A stretch of DNA of 61,050 bases from JBDLSY01 sp041170585 (GTDB lineage: Bacteria > Pseudomonadota > Gammaproteobacteria > Burkholderiales > Burkholderiaceae_C). Positions 52,392 to 61,050 of the stretch are shown here, in pieces. The DNA lies in assembly GCA_041170585.1 (NCBI GenBank), contig JBEDNN010000023.1:1-61050 (forward strand), written 5' to 3'. Made by a program: the position numbers and the translations under genes. The first letter of the stretch is position 1. Each line of letters starts with the position of its first letter. The notes beneath the pieces are model-generated. The model did not search any database. It was given only the letters and a program-made list of their open reading frames with translations, and was not told the origin of the DNA.

Positions 52392-53867
52392 ATGCCTATT
52401 AGCTCAACTGTAGAAACTACAGTAAAAACCACAGATAATTATTTGCCAGTCAATACGACTAGTGATTTATGGTTGCCGTCCTTGGTCTGTGTGGTGAGTG
52501 TTGTGCTTGTTTTAAGTATACGTTGGGTATGGTTTTTTTGGCGTGTACAACAGCTACAAAACAAAATAAAATTAAACTATCCTCAATCTAGTGAGGAGTC
52601 TAGATTAATGCACACTACTAGCCAACGTATTGATACTTCTTATCACCTTAATAAGTTTCATAACATTTTAGGCGTTATTGATGATTTAACAGCGTTCACT
52701 GCTCAAAAAAATCCAATTGTTTTGGAAGAGTTGATAGAAAAAAAATCACCTGATATTAACCCTGAATCTAATTCCATACATCAGAAAATAAACCCTATAA
52801 TATTGTCTGAACCCAATTTAGGCCATCAAACTGATGACTCATTTAAACCAGCCTATTTAAAAAATAAACATTTGACAATCAATACGACAACAGATACAAC
52901 AACAGATACAGCAATAAATAACATAACAAATACTGAAAAAGAAACCCTTTTACATAATCCAAAAAAGGCTATTAGCAAAGCGACACGCGACACAGTGCAA
53001 GATGAGTTTATTACCACCTTAGTGCCTGCGAAAGCAATGCCTACGCCTATTCCTTTTTTTGCCCATGAACTGTTTCATTATCAAGCCCGACTCACATGGG
53101 CAAATATGGAAGATAAAAAGCGATTCTTATCACTTCTAAATGAACGTCCGTGGCAACAGTCTTTGCCAGTGTCTGTGTGTTCAGATGTTACCAATAATGA
53201 TGCAGTTATTTTAGGCTGGCAAGTCATTCATCGTCATGAATTAGCCACAATAGAAACATTAAATATATTTAAAGAATGGTGCGTTTCACTGGCTGATGCA
53301 ACGCACGCCAATTGTAAGTTTATTTCTACGCTTACTTGGGATAACTTTATTGATGAAGCACATTCATTGTTGGCAAGTTTAGACAGTGCAATTATTTTAA
53401 AAATTAGTGTACCCACTGCACAATTAGATTTATTTACACAAGCTTTACTAGCGGCACGTTTTGTACAACAACAAGAGCATTGGACCTATTCAGATACAGA
53501 ACAGAAAAATACGGTTGTATTAGAACGTTTATGGCAAACTGTACAAGCGACTTATTCGCCAGATGCTTTGACTGAACATGCAATTTTTCAAATTGTGATT
53601 GATTTACCACACTTTGATGTGTTAGAAGCCCGCAAAATCTATATGCGTATTCGTGCTGTTACAAAAACCAGTACGGCGACTTTACAATCAGTCAATGGGC
53701 TACATTTATCTGAAGGTATGTTAGACAAATATAGCCGTGAAATGATTTTAAAACAAGAATCACTGACTCAAGCAGGTTTAATACCAGGTTCTAAACTGGC
53801 ACAAGGTATTTTTTCGCCAAAATTAAAAAATAACCAAGATTTATATCATTCACCTGCGACTTTATAA
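52392..53867 (+). CDS. Single-pass membrane protein with ZipA-like C-terminal domain (probable division protein)
   Basis: A 491-residue protein; start at ATG 52392 rather than TTG 52386. Residues about 25-48 form one transmembrane helix with a short outside N-terminus. A long low-complexity linker follows (about 60-200, with Thr/Asp and Asn runs from a 12-bp repeat near 52884-52915). The C-terminal ~270 residues contain two alpha/beta units. The last (FQIVIDLPHFDVLEARKIYMRIRAVTKT) resembles the ZipA FtsZ-binding fold found in betaproteobacterial ZipA-like proteins, which often precede ligA. No ligA is here. The N-in/N-out layout and linker suit a ZipA analogue, but assignment is tentative. 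Confidence 0.6.
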   Translation: MPISSTVETTVKTTDNYLPVNTTSDLWLPSLVCVVSVVLVLSIRWVWFFWRVQQLQNKIKLNYPQSSEESRLMHTTSQRIDTSYHLNKFHNILGVIDDLTAFTAQKNPIVLEELIEKKSPDINPESNSIHQKINPIILSEPNLGHQTDDSFKPAYLKNKHLTINTTTDTTTDTAINNITNTEKETLLHNPKKAISKATRDTVQDEFITTLVPAKAMPTPIPFFAHELFHYQARLTWANMEDKKRFLSLLNERPWQQSLPVSVCSDVTNNDAVILGWQVIHRHELATIETLNIFKEWCVSLADATHANCKFISTLTWDNFIDEAHSLLASLDSAIILKISVPTAQLDLFTQALLAARFVQQQEHWTYSDTEQKNTVVLERLWQTVQATYSPDALTEHAIFQIVIDLPHFDVLEARKIYMRIRAVTKTSTATLQSVNGLHLSEGMLDKYSREMILKQESLTQAGLIPGSKLAQGIFSPKLKNNQDLYHSPATL

Positions 53868-53901
53868 AATTATTAAAGATATTAAAGATATTAAAGTATT
53901 T

Positions 53902-54009
53902 GGTATTGCTACTTAAAAATAGTTATTGTGTTTTTTATCTTACGCAAGCTTTATTTTGCTAAGAAAATTTTAGAAATATATACTTTAACCATATTAAAGT
54001 AGCAATGCC
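53902..54009 (-). mobile_element. MITE-like element, copy 5 (108 bp)
   Basis: Starts GGTATTGCTACTTAAAAATAG and ends ATTAAAGTAGCAATGCC. Exact 8-bp flanks aagtattt (53894-53901 and 54010-54017). Almost identical to copy 3, implying recent spread. It lies between two convergent genes. Confidence 0.9.
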
Positions 54010-54027
54010 AAGTATTTTATGGACAAT

Positions 54028-55995
54028 TCATTTACCACGCATAAACCTTCGGTCTAAATCTTGCATAGTCAATCCAAACCAAGTCGGTCTACCGTGATTA
54101 CAACGGTCTGCGTTCGCGGTTTGTTCCATTTGACGCAAAAGCCCATTCATTTCAGCGATACTTAATTGTCGGTTAGCACGCACTGCACTTTGACAAGCAA
54201 GGCTTGCAAGCCGCTCATGCTGGGCTGTTTTAAGTATATGACTTAAACCTTCTGAACTCACTTGAATTAAAAGTAATTCATCTAATAAAGCCGTTAAAGT
54301 ATGGGTTACGTCATTTAAACGCAATAAACTAGGCACTGCTCGAATGGCCAATACATTGACTGATAAGAGACTGACATCAAACCCTAACTCTAGTAAAGTT
54401 GTTTGATAAGTATTCGCTGCTTCACACTGCAAACCAGTTAATGTCATACAAATTGTTTCTAATAAAATTTGGCTCGCCACATCACCTTGTGCTAATTCAG
54501 TTTTATAGGCTTCATATAATACCCGTTCATGTGCGGCGTGCATATCTACGATGCCCATTCCTTCAGCCGTTTGCGTCAAAATATATACGCCATGTATCTG
54601 TGCAATCGCCACACCTAATCGACCAATAGTACCAATACTACTAATACTATTGGAGGAATTAGAAGGGAGTGTATACTTAGATTCAATGATTGATAAACCA
54701 TCAGCTACATCATCTATTGACGGTGTATCATTTAAAGTAGGCCATAAATTGGTTTTAAGTAAGTCTTGTGTCGCGTATTGAGTTGTCTTAGGATTAGAAT
54801 AAGCAGGCTGTGTCAATGTCTGTGTAGCTTGGCCTATCTGTGGTTTTGAGTGCTGTTCTGGCAACACTTGCCATACAGGGTTTCCTGTGGCAACGACACG
54901 CTTACTGTCAAAACTTACAGACGATATTATTTGTCCTAAGGCTTGCTCTACCGCTAATTTTAATAAGCGGTATACCGCACTGCCATCACGAAACCGTATT
55001 TCACTTTTAGTCGGGTGTACATTGACATCAATACTATCGGCTGGCAAACGCATAAATAAACAATAATTAGGCTGGTTATCGCCGTGTAATATGCCTTGAT
55101 AACTAGAACGAATGGCATGTGCCATTGCACGGTCACGTATGGGGCGACCATTGACATACAAGGCTTGTAGTTTTGCACGATTTTGTGTATTTTGTGGTGT
55201 ACTTAATACGCCGTATACACTGATACCGCTATGGCTGACTTCTATTTGATGCGTTGAAGTGGTGTCATCTTCATTGGTATTAAATATAGACTTAGTAATA
55301 TGCTCTATTCTTTGCCAGCCTGTAGTTGGCGATAATCTACGCAATATTTTGCCATTATGAAATAATTCAAATTGAATAGTCGGTTGTGCTAAAGCGATTG
55401 ATTCAAACACATTGACACAGTGGGTTAATTCGGTAGATTCTGTCTTTAAAAATTTACGCCGTGCAGGAATACTAAAGAATAATTCTCGTACACACACCGT
55501 TGTTCCAACACCATGCGAAGCGGGTTGTTCTTGCCAGTTGCCTAAATAATTGTCATATTGTGTAGCATATTGACAGGTTTTAGTGCGGCTAATAATGGCT
55601 AATTGTGCGACTGATGATATTGATGCCAAAGCTTCACCACGAAAGCCAAAGCTAGATACTGACATTAACTCATCTTGAGTGGTAATTTTGCTAGTCGCAT
55701 GACGTAGAACTGCCATTGGAAGTGCGTGGGCGGGTATGCCGTCACCGTTGTCTTGCACATCTAAACGGTTAATTCCTCCGCCTTCTAAACGTACAATCAC
55801 TGTTGTTGAACCAGCATCTAGTGCATTTTCTAATAATTCTTTTAAAACAGAAGCAGGTCGCTCAATGACTTCGCCTGCTGCAATTTGATTAATTAAGCGG
55901 TCGGATAACAGCTGAATTGTTTGAGTATTTATTTTAATTTTTAAGGCCGCGTCAGTTTTATTATTATTTGTGGACTGGGTATCAATATTAAACAT
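54028..55995 (-). CDS. mutL: DNA mismatch repair protein MutL
   Basis: A 655-residue GHKL ATPase that couples MutS to strand removal. N-terminal motifs are LLENALDAGST, DNGDGI, TSKI and GFRGEALASIS. The C-terminal dimer domain contains DMHAAHERVLYE, matching the D-x-H-A-x2-E-x4-E metal site of MutL endonucleases (Gln replaced by Met), plus ACQSAVRANRQLS and CNHGRPTWF. It is therefore likely an active nicking MutL of the type found without MutH. The linker carries a Ser/Asn/Ile run. The start is at 55995; the first ~22 residues are an Asn/Thr-rich extension before TIQLLSDRLINQIAAGEV. Confidence 0.95.
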   Translation of the reverse strand: MFNIDTQSTNNNKTDAALKIKINTQTIQLLSDRLINQIAAGEVIERPASVLKELLENALDAGSTTVIVRLEGGGINRLDVQDNGDGIPAHALPMAVLRHATSKITTQDELMSVSSFGFRGEALASISSVAQLAIISRTKTCQYATQYDNYLGNWQEQPASHGVGTTVCVRELFFSIPARRKFLKTESTELTHCVNVFESIALAQPTIQFELFHNGKILRRLSPTTGWQRIEHITKSIFNTNEDDTTSTHQIEVSHSGISVYGVLSTPQNTQNRAKLQALYVNGRPIRDRAMAHAIRSSYQGILHGDNQPNYCLFMRLPADSIDVNVHPTKSEIRFRDGSAVYRLLKLAVEQALGQIISSVSFDSKRVVATGNPVWQVLPEQHSKPQIGQATQTLTQPAYSNPKTTQYATQDLLKTNLWPTLNDTPSIDDVADGLSIIESKYTLPSNSSNSISSIGTIGRLGVAIAQIHGVYILTQTAEGMGIVDMHAAHERVLYEAYKTELAQGDVASQILLETICMTLTGLQCEAANTYQTTLLELGFDVSLLSVNVLAIRAVPSLLRLNDVTHTLTALLDELLLIQVSSEGLSHILKTAQHERLASLACQSAVRANRQLSIAEMNGLLRQMEQTANADRCNHGRPTWFGLTMQDLDRRFMRGK

Positions 55996-56100
55996 AATTA
56001 AACAACATTAACAATAAACAACATTAACAATAAACAATATTAACAATAAACAATATTAACAATAAACAATATTAAACAATATTAAACAATATTGAGAATA
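55996..56100. repeat. 16-bp and 10-bp tandem repeats between mutL and the AddB-like gene
   Basis: Units of attaacaataaacaat (16 bp, about four) pass into attaaacaat (10 bp, about four). This fills most of the divergent promoter region of mutL and the gene at 56190. Confidence 0.85.
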
Positions 56101-56189
56101 ATTAAAAACTAACTTAACTTAATTAAGTATTATAAACACATCAGTAAACACATCAGTAAACATATCAATAAACATATAAAATATTCAGT

Positions 56190-59100
56190 ATGAATTCTTT
56201 GAACCCACCTATTATTAATTATGCACCCGCTACTCAAGCTAACTTTTTAACATTGGCTGATTGGCAAACGTCTTTTCCGATACTTAAACAGCCTAATATT
56301 AATTTGATTTGTAATTTTATGCTTAATCAAGCATTAAAAAATAGCGATGAAACTACTGTAGTTGATCATCAATCTATAAATAATCAAAATATAAATAATC
56401 AAGTTACAAACATTAATACAAATATTAATACAAATATTGATTTGATGTTTAATAGTTTATGTCATTCAACAATAGGCTGTTGCCCTCCGTTGGTGATTGT
56501 TGAACACCCTTGGCAAGCACAGTGGTTAAAACAAAGGTGTATGATTTGGTTTAAGTCGCAGGTCAATCAATTTACCGCCAGCAACAAAGTGTTATTGATG
56601 CCACAAGTACTGACTTTAAATCAACATTTAGAGTCTTTAAACGGTATATCCAATCAATTATTACCCACAATTTCTAAACAGGAAGCGGCTTTATTATTAT
56701 GTGATGCTTTAAAACAACTGAATGTAGACAGTATTCGTAGTGATACTGTTCGCTATCAGTTAGCAATACAAATGCTTACACTGATTCAAGAAATTGATAC
56801 ACGGGCTTTATTGTCAGATACTTTAGCCAATGCTGGGCAAACTGCCCAAAATCAGTTGCTAGAAACAACGTTTTTATCGCGTGAAGTACAGTGGGTGTCA
56901 GTTTGTCAGCAGTATTTAAGCCAAATTGAAACGGCTACAGGTCGGCAATTACATTGGCGTAAATGTTTGCATCATATACTTGAACAGACGCTTATAACGC
57001 AAAATTTAAAGCTAATTATTCCTGCTCCACACCCTGGTTTAATGATGCAAGTTTTTTTGTCACAGTTATGTATAGAAAGTATAAATAATAATATAAATAA
57101 TGATATAGATAACGATATAGATAACGATATAGATAACGATATAGATAATAATATAGATAATAAAAAATATATTAAAAATAATACTATATTAAGTATTATT
57201 CTGCCTGATTTAAGTGTCAATACAACGCTACAAGCCACTCAAGTACAGACTTATAGTTGTACTGATTTTGAGGACGAAGCACAGTGTGCTGCTCAACACA
57301 TTCAATCTTGGTTTAAATCAGGGGCTAAACACATTGTTGTTGTCGCACACGACCGAGTGTTGGGGCGGCGTTGTGCTGCTTTATTAGCTAGAAATATGAT
57401 TCCTGTAGAAGATCGTGTGGGTTGGGCATTGTCTACAACAGTCGCTGCCAGTACAGTACGCGGCGTATTAACCAGTTGGTTAAGCAGTGATTTTGAAGCC
57501 TTATTAGCATGGTTAGCATTGCCAATGGTTCAGTCGCACCAAGCAGGGGCAGTTCAAACATTAATTTATTTACAACACGTTTGGTATAAACAAAAAATTA
57601 TTCCTGACGGAAAAGCATTAATACAACGCATATTAAACCATGCTTTTCGTGTAGTCGCTGATACTAAACAAGTAAATAATAATATTAATAATATCAATAT
57701 TAGTAATAATAGTAATAATAATAGTAATAGCAATACTGAAACTATAACAAATAGTTTATCAGATCCTGTAGCCGTACAACTGGCAGTTGCTCAATGCTTA
57801 GGTACATGGCAAGCAGGACAAACACAGTCATTAAAACGGGCAACTGTATCAACACATGCACAACAATTAATGGCTTATTTAGCGTTATTAGCACCTGCTT
57901 TACAACAAGACAATGCGGGCATAAAAGTATGGCAACAATTACAGCTTTTAGCAATTTCGCCACAGTTATCTGAAGATAATTACTCACCAAAAATTACTTT
58001 GGCTACGTTTATGAGTGTGCTTGACCATAGTTTTGAAACAGAACGTTTTTCGGTAAGTACACACCGTTATGATTCGCCAGACACAGCACGGGTTATTTTT
58101 ATGCCATTTTATGAAGTGGCTTGGAGTCATTGTCAGCATATATTAATGATGGCTTGTAATGATGTGCATTTTCCTGCTACCCCTAATAACCCTACGCCTC
58201 TATTGGCCAGTGTTCGTCGTGAATTAAATATTCCATTGCCCATAGCCGAGCGCGCAGTATGGTTACATTTATTATTAAATATGAACTCGCAATCACAAGT
58301 TTATGCATCGTTTACTCCCAGTGAATCAGGTAACCCCAGTCGAATTAGTCCTTGGTTAAATGGCGTTTCAGCACACATAAAACCATCAGCTTTGCAAGTG
58401 GTTTCGGTTAATAATAATATTGGATTGTTTCAATCACACACTCAACCCCCTAAAAAATCATATCAATCATATTTAACTATTAATCATTTGCCGACAGATA
58501 TCAGTGTGAGTCGTTTAAGCAAGTTGCTACAGTGTCCTTACCATTTTGCTTTGGAAACTATTTTTAATATTAAGCCTTTAAATCAGCCTGATATTTGGCC
58601 TAGCTATTCAGAGCGGGGTAACTTATTGCATGCAGTGTTACACAGAGTACACCGTCATTTAGAACACAATAATATTTTAGATACGAATAGTACCAGCGAT
58701 TTAATACACGCAATTCATCAAGCTATGCAGGATTTGTTACAAGACAAAGTCTATTTATCTGGGCGTTATACGGCTTTAATAGCCGATTGTGAACGCACGA
58801 TTATCACCTATATATCTGCACATCAAGCACAGTTAAAAAATAACTGGCAAATTGCTGCGACCGAAATGCCACTAGACAGCCATCACTTAATTCATAATGT
58901 GCGTGTACACGGAAAAATAGACCGTTTGCAAGTACAACAAAATAATCAAATGAATCAAACTGATGTATACGCAGTATTGGACTATAAAACCTCTAGTCAA
59001 GACAGTTTAAGGAAAAAAATCAAGCAACCATTGTTAGATGCACAGCTGACTTTATATGCAGTATTATTAACACTTAGTGGAAAAAAGATTGAACAAGCAG

Positions 59101-59381
59101 CTTATTGGCGATTGCATGATGGACTTTTTAATGATGAAGACAGCTGGAATACAGACTATCATTCTAAAAAAACCATTGTATCAGTAGATGATTTACCGCT
59201 ACAAATGGAGGTACTTTCAAAGACATTACACACCGAATGGCAGATTCTTTTAGCAGGCAAAGCAAGTACACGGCCCAATGTTGATACGTGTCAGTATTGT
59301 GATTATTCTGGAGTGTGTCGCAACGCACAGTTAATTGAAATGGCTGATGAAGAAAGTGGAACTTTGAATTTTAAGGCTTAA
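56190..59381 (+). CDS. AddB-like PD-(D/E)XK nuclease with Fe-S cluster motif (probable DNA repair protein)
   Basis: A 1063-residue protein similar to the proteobacterial 'probable DNA repair protein' (TIGR03623) related to AddB. The N-terminal part is a degenerate helicase-like region. The C-terminal PDDEXK_1 nuclease starts with SVSRLSKLLQCPYHFALE and contains RGNLLHAVLH and VLDYKTSS as the catalytic core. The first Cys of LLQCPYHF together with CQYCDYSGVC near the end forms the four-Cys 4Fe-4S pattern of AddB nucleases. Three low-complexity inserts are present: NINTNINTNID (about 80-92), a DIDN run near 305-325 from a 12-bp repeat, and an Asn/Ser run near 495-515. The usual RecB/AddA-like partner is not adjacent. 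Confidence 0.85.
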   Translation: MNSLNPPIINYAPATQANFLTLADWQTSFPILKQPNINLICNFMLNQALKNSDETTVVDHQSINNQNINNQVTNINTNINTNIDLMFNSLCHSTIGCCPPLVIVEHPWQAQWLKQRCMIWFKSQVNQFTASNKVLLMPQVLTLNQHLESLNGISNQLLPTISKQEAALLLCDALKQLNVDSIRSDTVRYQLAIQMLTLIQEIDTRALLSDTLANAGQTAQNQLLETTFLSREVQWVSVCQQYLSQIETATGRQLHWRKCLHHILEQTLITQNLKLIIPAPHPGLMMQVFLSQLCIESINNNINNDIDNDIDNDIDNDIDNNIDNKKYIKNNTILSIILPDLSVNTTLQATQVQTYSCTDFEDEAQCAAQHIQSWFKSGAKHIVVVAHDRVLGRRCAALLARNMIPVEDRVGWALSTTVAASTVRGVLTSWLSSDFEALLAWLALPMVQSHQAGAVQTLIYLQHVWYKQKIIPDGKALIQRILNHAFRVVADTKQVNNNINNINISNNSNNNSNSNTETITNSLSDPVAVQLAVAQCLGTWQAGQTQSLKRATVSTHAQQLMAYLALLAPALQQDNAGIKVWQQLQLLAISPQLSEDNYSPKITLATFMSVLDHSFETERFSVSTHRYDSPDTARVIFMPFYEVAWSHCQHILMMACNDVHFPATPNNPTPLLASVRRELNIPLPIAERAVWLHLLLNMNSQSQVYASFTPSESGNPSRISPWLNGVSAHIKPSALQVVSVNNNIGLFQSHTQPPKKSYQSYLTINHLPTDISVSRLSKLLQCPYHFALETIFNIKPLNQPDIWPSYSERGNLLHAVLHRVHRHLEHNNILDTNSTSDLIHAIHQAMQDLLQDKVYLSGRYTALIADCERTIITYISAHQAQLKNNWQIAATEMPLDSHHLIHNVRVHGKIDRLQVQQNNQMNQTDVYAVLDYKTSSQDSLRKKIKQPLLDAQLTLYAVLLTLSGKKIEQAAYWRLHDGLFNDEDSWNTDYHSKKTIVSVDDLPLQMEVLSKTLHTEWQILLAGKASTRPNVDTCQYCDYSGVCRNAQLIEMADEESGTLNFKA
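57095..57160. repeat. 12-bp coding tandem repeat in the AddB-like gene
   Basis: Four to five copies of gatatagataac or gatatagataat encode (DIDN)n in frame. Confidence 0.9.
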
Positions 59382-59420
59382 GAAATATATTTTTAATGGT
59401 TTTGAAAAAATTTAATAGCT

Positions 59421-60857
59421 TTATTTTTTAAGCAATACTTTGTCGGGGTTCATACGGTTATGCGGGTCTAAAGCCTGCTTAATATCTAACATTAAATTTA
59501 ATTCTATGGGTGATTTGTACCGTGCTACTTCATCACGCCGTAAAACACCTAAGCCGTGTTCGGCTGAAATTGAGCCATTTAATGAATCAACGCCATCATG
59601 AACAATACGATTAATGCTTGTTTGATGGGGTATACAATTGTCGCGGTTGTGATACACGTTATAGTGTAAGTTACCATCGCCTAAATGGCCAAAGGTAATT
59701 AGGTGAGCATCAGGAAAATCCGCCCGTATTGCGTGTTCAGTCTTCTCAATAAAAGCCGGTATTTTAGAAATCGGCAAAGCAATATCGTGCTTAATATTCA
59801 CTCCTTCCATAGTTTGAGCGGCAGAGATAGACTCGCGCAATGCCCATAAGCGTTTAAATTGTTGTTCGTTATCCGATACAACGGCATCAAGTATTAAGTG
59901 AGTCTCTAATGCTATTTTTAGCATGTCATGCAATACACCATATAAATATTGTTTGTGCGAATTTTCGGGGCGATTCTCACTGACTTCTAATAAGATATAC
60001 CAAGGTGATGGATTTTTTAGCGGCGAATGGCACTGCTTAAAATGTTTTAAAACCAAATTAAGGCAATTGTCTGATATTAATTCAAAGGCAGTCAGTGAGT
60101 CGCCAATGTGTTGTTTTGACAATGTTAATAGCTGTAAAGCGTCTGTAGTCGATTGAACTGCAACCCAAGCAAGCTGTTTAAAAGCCGGCAGAGGAAATAG
60201 CTTTAATACTGCCGCTGTAATAATGCCCAAAGTGCCTTCGCTGCCAATAAACAAATCTTTTAAATTGTATCCAGTATTGTCCTTACGCAAACCACGTAAG
60301 CCGTGCCATATATTGCCTTCAGCAGTAACTACTTCTAAGCCTAGACACAATTCTTTGGTATTGCCATAACGCAGTACTTGTACACCGCCTGCATTGGTCG
60401 CTAAATTACCACCAATCGTACAGCTGCCTTGTGAGGCCAGACTTAATGGAAATAAGCGATTAACCTCTTTCGCTGCTATTTGTATCGCTTCTAAAATACA
60501 GCCCGCTTCCACAGTCATTGTGTGATTGTCTATGTCAATTTCACGAATATTATTTAAGCGTTTTAGGCTAATGACAATATTTTTACCCGTGGGGTTAGGA
60601 ACGCTGCCGCCCGATAAGCTGGTATTGCCGCCCTGTGGAATAATATTAATCGCGTGTTTAGCACAAAAACGCACGATATTGGCGACTTCTTCAGTATTGA
60701 TGGGTTCTACAACGGCTAAAGCCTGACCTTGATAACGTTTACGCCAGTCTATTAAATAAGCTGCCATATCTAGTGCATCAATTAATAAACGCCCTGAAAA
60801 AGTTTGGCGTAAACCTTCAATTAATGTTTGATGGGTTGTAACCTTGGATTGATTCAT
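59421..60857 (-). CDS. FAD-linked oxidase (GlcD / D-2-hydroxyacid dehydrogenase type)
   Basis: A 478-residue VAO-family flavoenzyme. The FAD-binding domain has VEPINTEEVANIVRFC, IIPQGGNTSLSGGSVPN, GGNLATNAGGVQVLRYG and GSEGTLGIITAAVLKL. The C-terminal domain has FGHLGDGNLHYNVYH and SAEHGLGVLRRDEVARY, the metal/substrate His and Glu region of D-lactate and D-2-hydroxyglutarate dehydrogenases. It stands alone without glcE or glcF, favouring a single-gene D-2-hydroxyacid (such as 2-hydroxyglutarate from SerA side activity) dehydrogenase over glycolate oxidase. Specificity cannot be fixed from sequence. Confidence 0.9.
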   Translation of the reverse strand: MNQSKVTTHQTLIEGLRQTFSGRLLIDALDMAAYLIDWRKRYQGQALAVVEPINTEEVANIVRFCAKHAINIIPQGGNTSLSGGSVPNPTGKNIVISLKRLNNIREIDIDNHTMTVEAGCILEAIQIAAKEVNRLFPLSLASQGSCTIGGNLATNAGGVQVLRYGNTKELCLGLEVVTAEGNIWHGLRGLRKDNTGYNLKDLFIGSEGTLGIITAAVLKLFPLPAFKQLAWVAVQSTTDALQLLTLSKQHIGDSLTAFELISDNCLNLVLKHFKQCHSPLKNPSPWYILLEVSENRPENSHKQYLYGVLHDMLKIALETHLILDAVVSDNEQQFKRLWALRESISAAQTMEGVNIKHDIALPISKIPAFIEKTEHAIRADFPDAHLITFGHLGDGNLHYNVYHNRDNCIPHQTSINRIVHDGVDSLNGSISAEHGLGVLRRDEVARYKSPIELNLMLDIKQALDPHNRMNPDKVLLKK

Positions 60858-61013
60858 AAATCAGTTAATAGGGCAGTTGGTTTTTGAGTATGAATATATC
60901 AAATATATGGTAATGTTCAAATAGCACTTATACAAGAAATTTAATAATTAAGAAGTAATTAGTAAAATCACTAAGACAATACACCAATATAAATATTGTA
61001 AAAGTTAAAATTT

Positions 61014-61050
61014 AACATTACCGCTACTTTAATATGGTTAATTCGTATAT
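61014..61050 (+). mobile_element. MITE-like element, copy 6, left end only (cut by window edge)
   Basis: aacattaccgctactttaa followed by tatggttaattcgtatat matches the left end of copy 1 (cattgctactttaatatggttaagtcgtatat), with a 2-base insertion and two changes at the tip. The rest lies beyond the window. Confidence 0.6.

Noticed and set aside
56970..57990. Minus-strand frames rich in SLSISLSIS and similar runs
   Set aside because: They are shadows of the DIDN and Asn/Ser coding repeats in the AddB-like gene.

Overview
The window is a low-GC, AT-rich proteobacterial chromosome segment. The gene content points to a beta- or gammaproteobacterium: earP next to an arginine-type EF-P, a short-form Psd with PssA, purD-purM-purN, 4.5S RNA (ffs) directly upstream of dnaX, a yafS-like gene upstream of rnhA, zapA followed by 6S RNA, metX-metW, and ibaG-murA-hisG-hisD. 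I cannot name a genus. The short HisG, the short Psd and the dispersed remains of an ABC/bolA/murA/hisG/hisD cluster lean betaproteobacterial. The DUF29 paralogues, the IspDF fusion and the very AT-rich spacers are also seen in other lineages.

Layout. 1-2519 (minus): the truncated 3' part of a PD-(D/E)XK nuclease-like gene, a CMP-sialic-acid-synthetase-like gene and xerD. 2523-8510 (plus): earP, efp, psd, pssA, ispDF and a DUF29 gene. 8646-16238 (plus): purDMN, then an m5C methyltransferase beside a DUF262/DUF1524 nuclease-like protein (probable defence pair), then serC. 16330-20521 (minus): an ABC permease, dnaX with its ffs leader gene, rnhA and a yafS-like gene. 20596-21914 (plus): a LOG-family gene and a second DUF29 gene. 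21984-27800 (minus): an unknown gene coupled to nrdA, then clpS and a thiolase. 28079-35903 (plus): an ABC ATPase, dnaK, a MAPEG protein, azoR, dnaJ and two secreted proteins sharing a C-x8-C module. 36107-46558 (minus): ilvD, an Eco47II/Sau96I-type restriction-modification pair, metXW, hisD, an unknown secreted protein, hisG, murA and ibaG. 46808-48322 (plus): an orphan TrbL/VirB6-like membrane protein, zapA and 6S RNA. The remainder holds an AmiC-type amidase, prfC, tRNA-Arg, yqeY, a ZipA-like gene, mutL, an AddB-like gene and a GlcD-type oxidase.

Three things go beyond routine annotation. First, a dispersed ~108 bp non-autonomous element occurs six times; five copies are flanked by 8-bp target duplications (four exact, one 7/8), and the sixth runs off the window. 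Second, short tandem repeats fill most spacers and also expand in frame inside conserved enzymes (earP, ispDF, the AddB-like gene, the ZipA-like gene, the amidase). Third, dnaX carries a nine-A run exactly where a one-base slip would produce a gamma-like truncated subunit.

The best candidates for undescribed biology are the m5C methyltransferase with its DUF262/DUF1524 partner (11852-15014), the secreted C-x8-C protein pair (34057-35903), the unknown gene translationally coupled to nrdA (21984-22799) and the orphan TrbL-like gene in front of zapA/ssrS.
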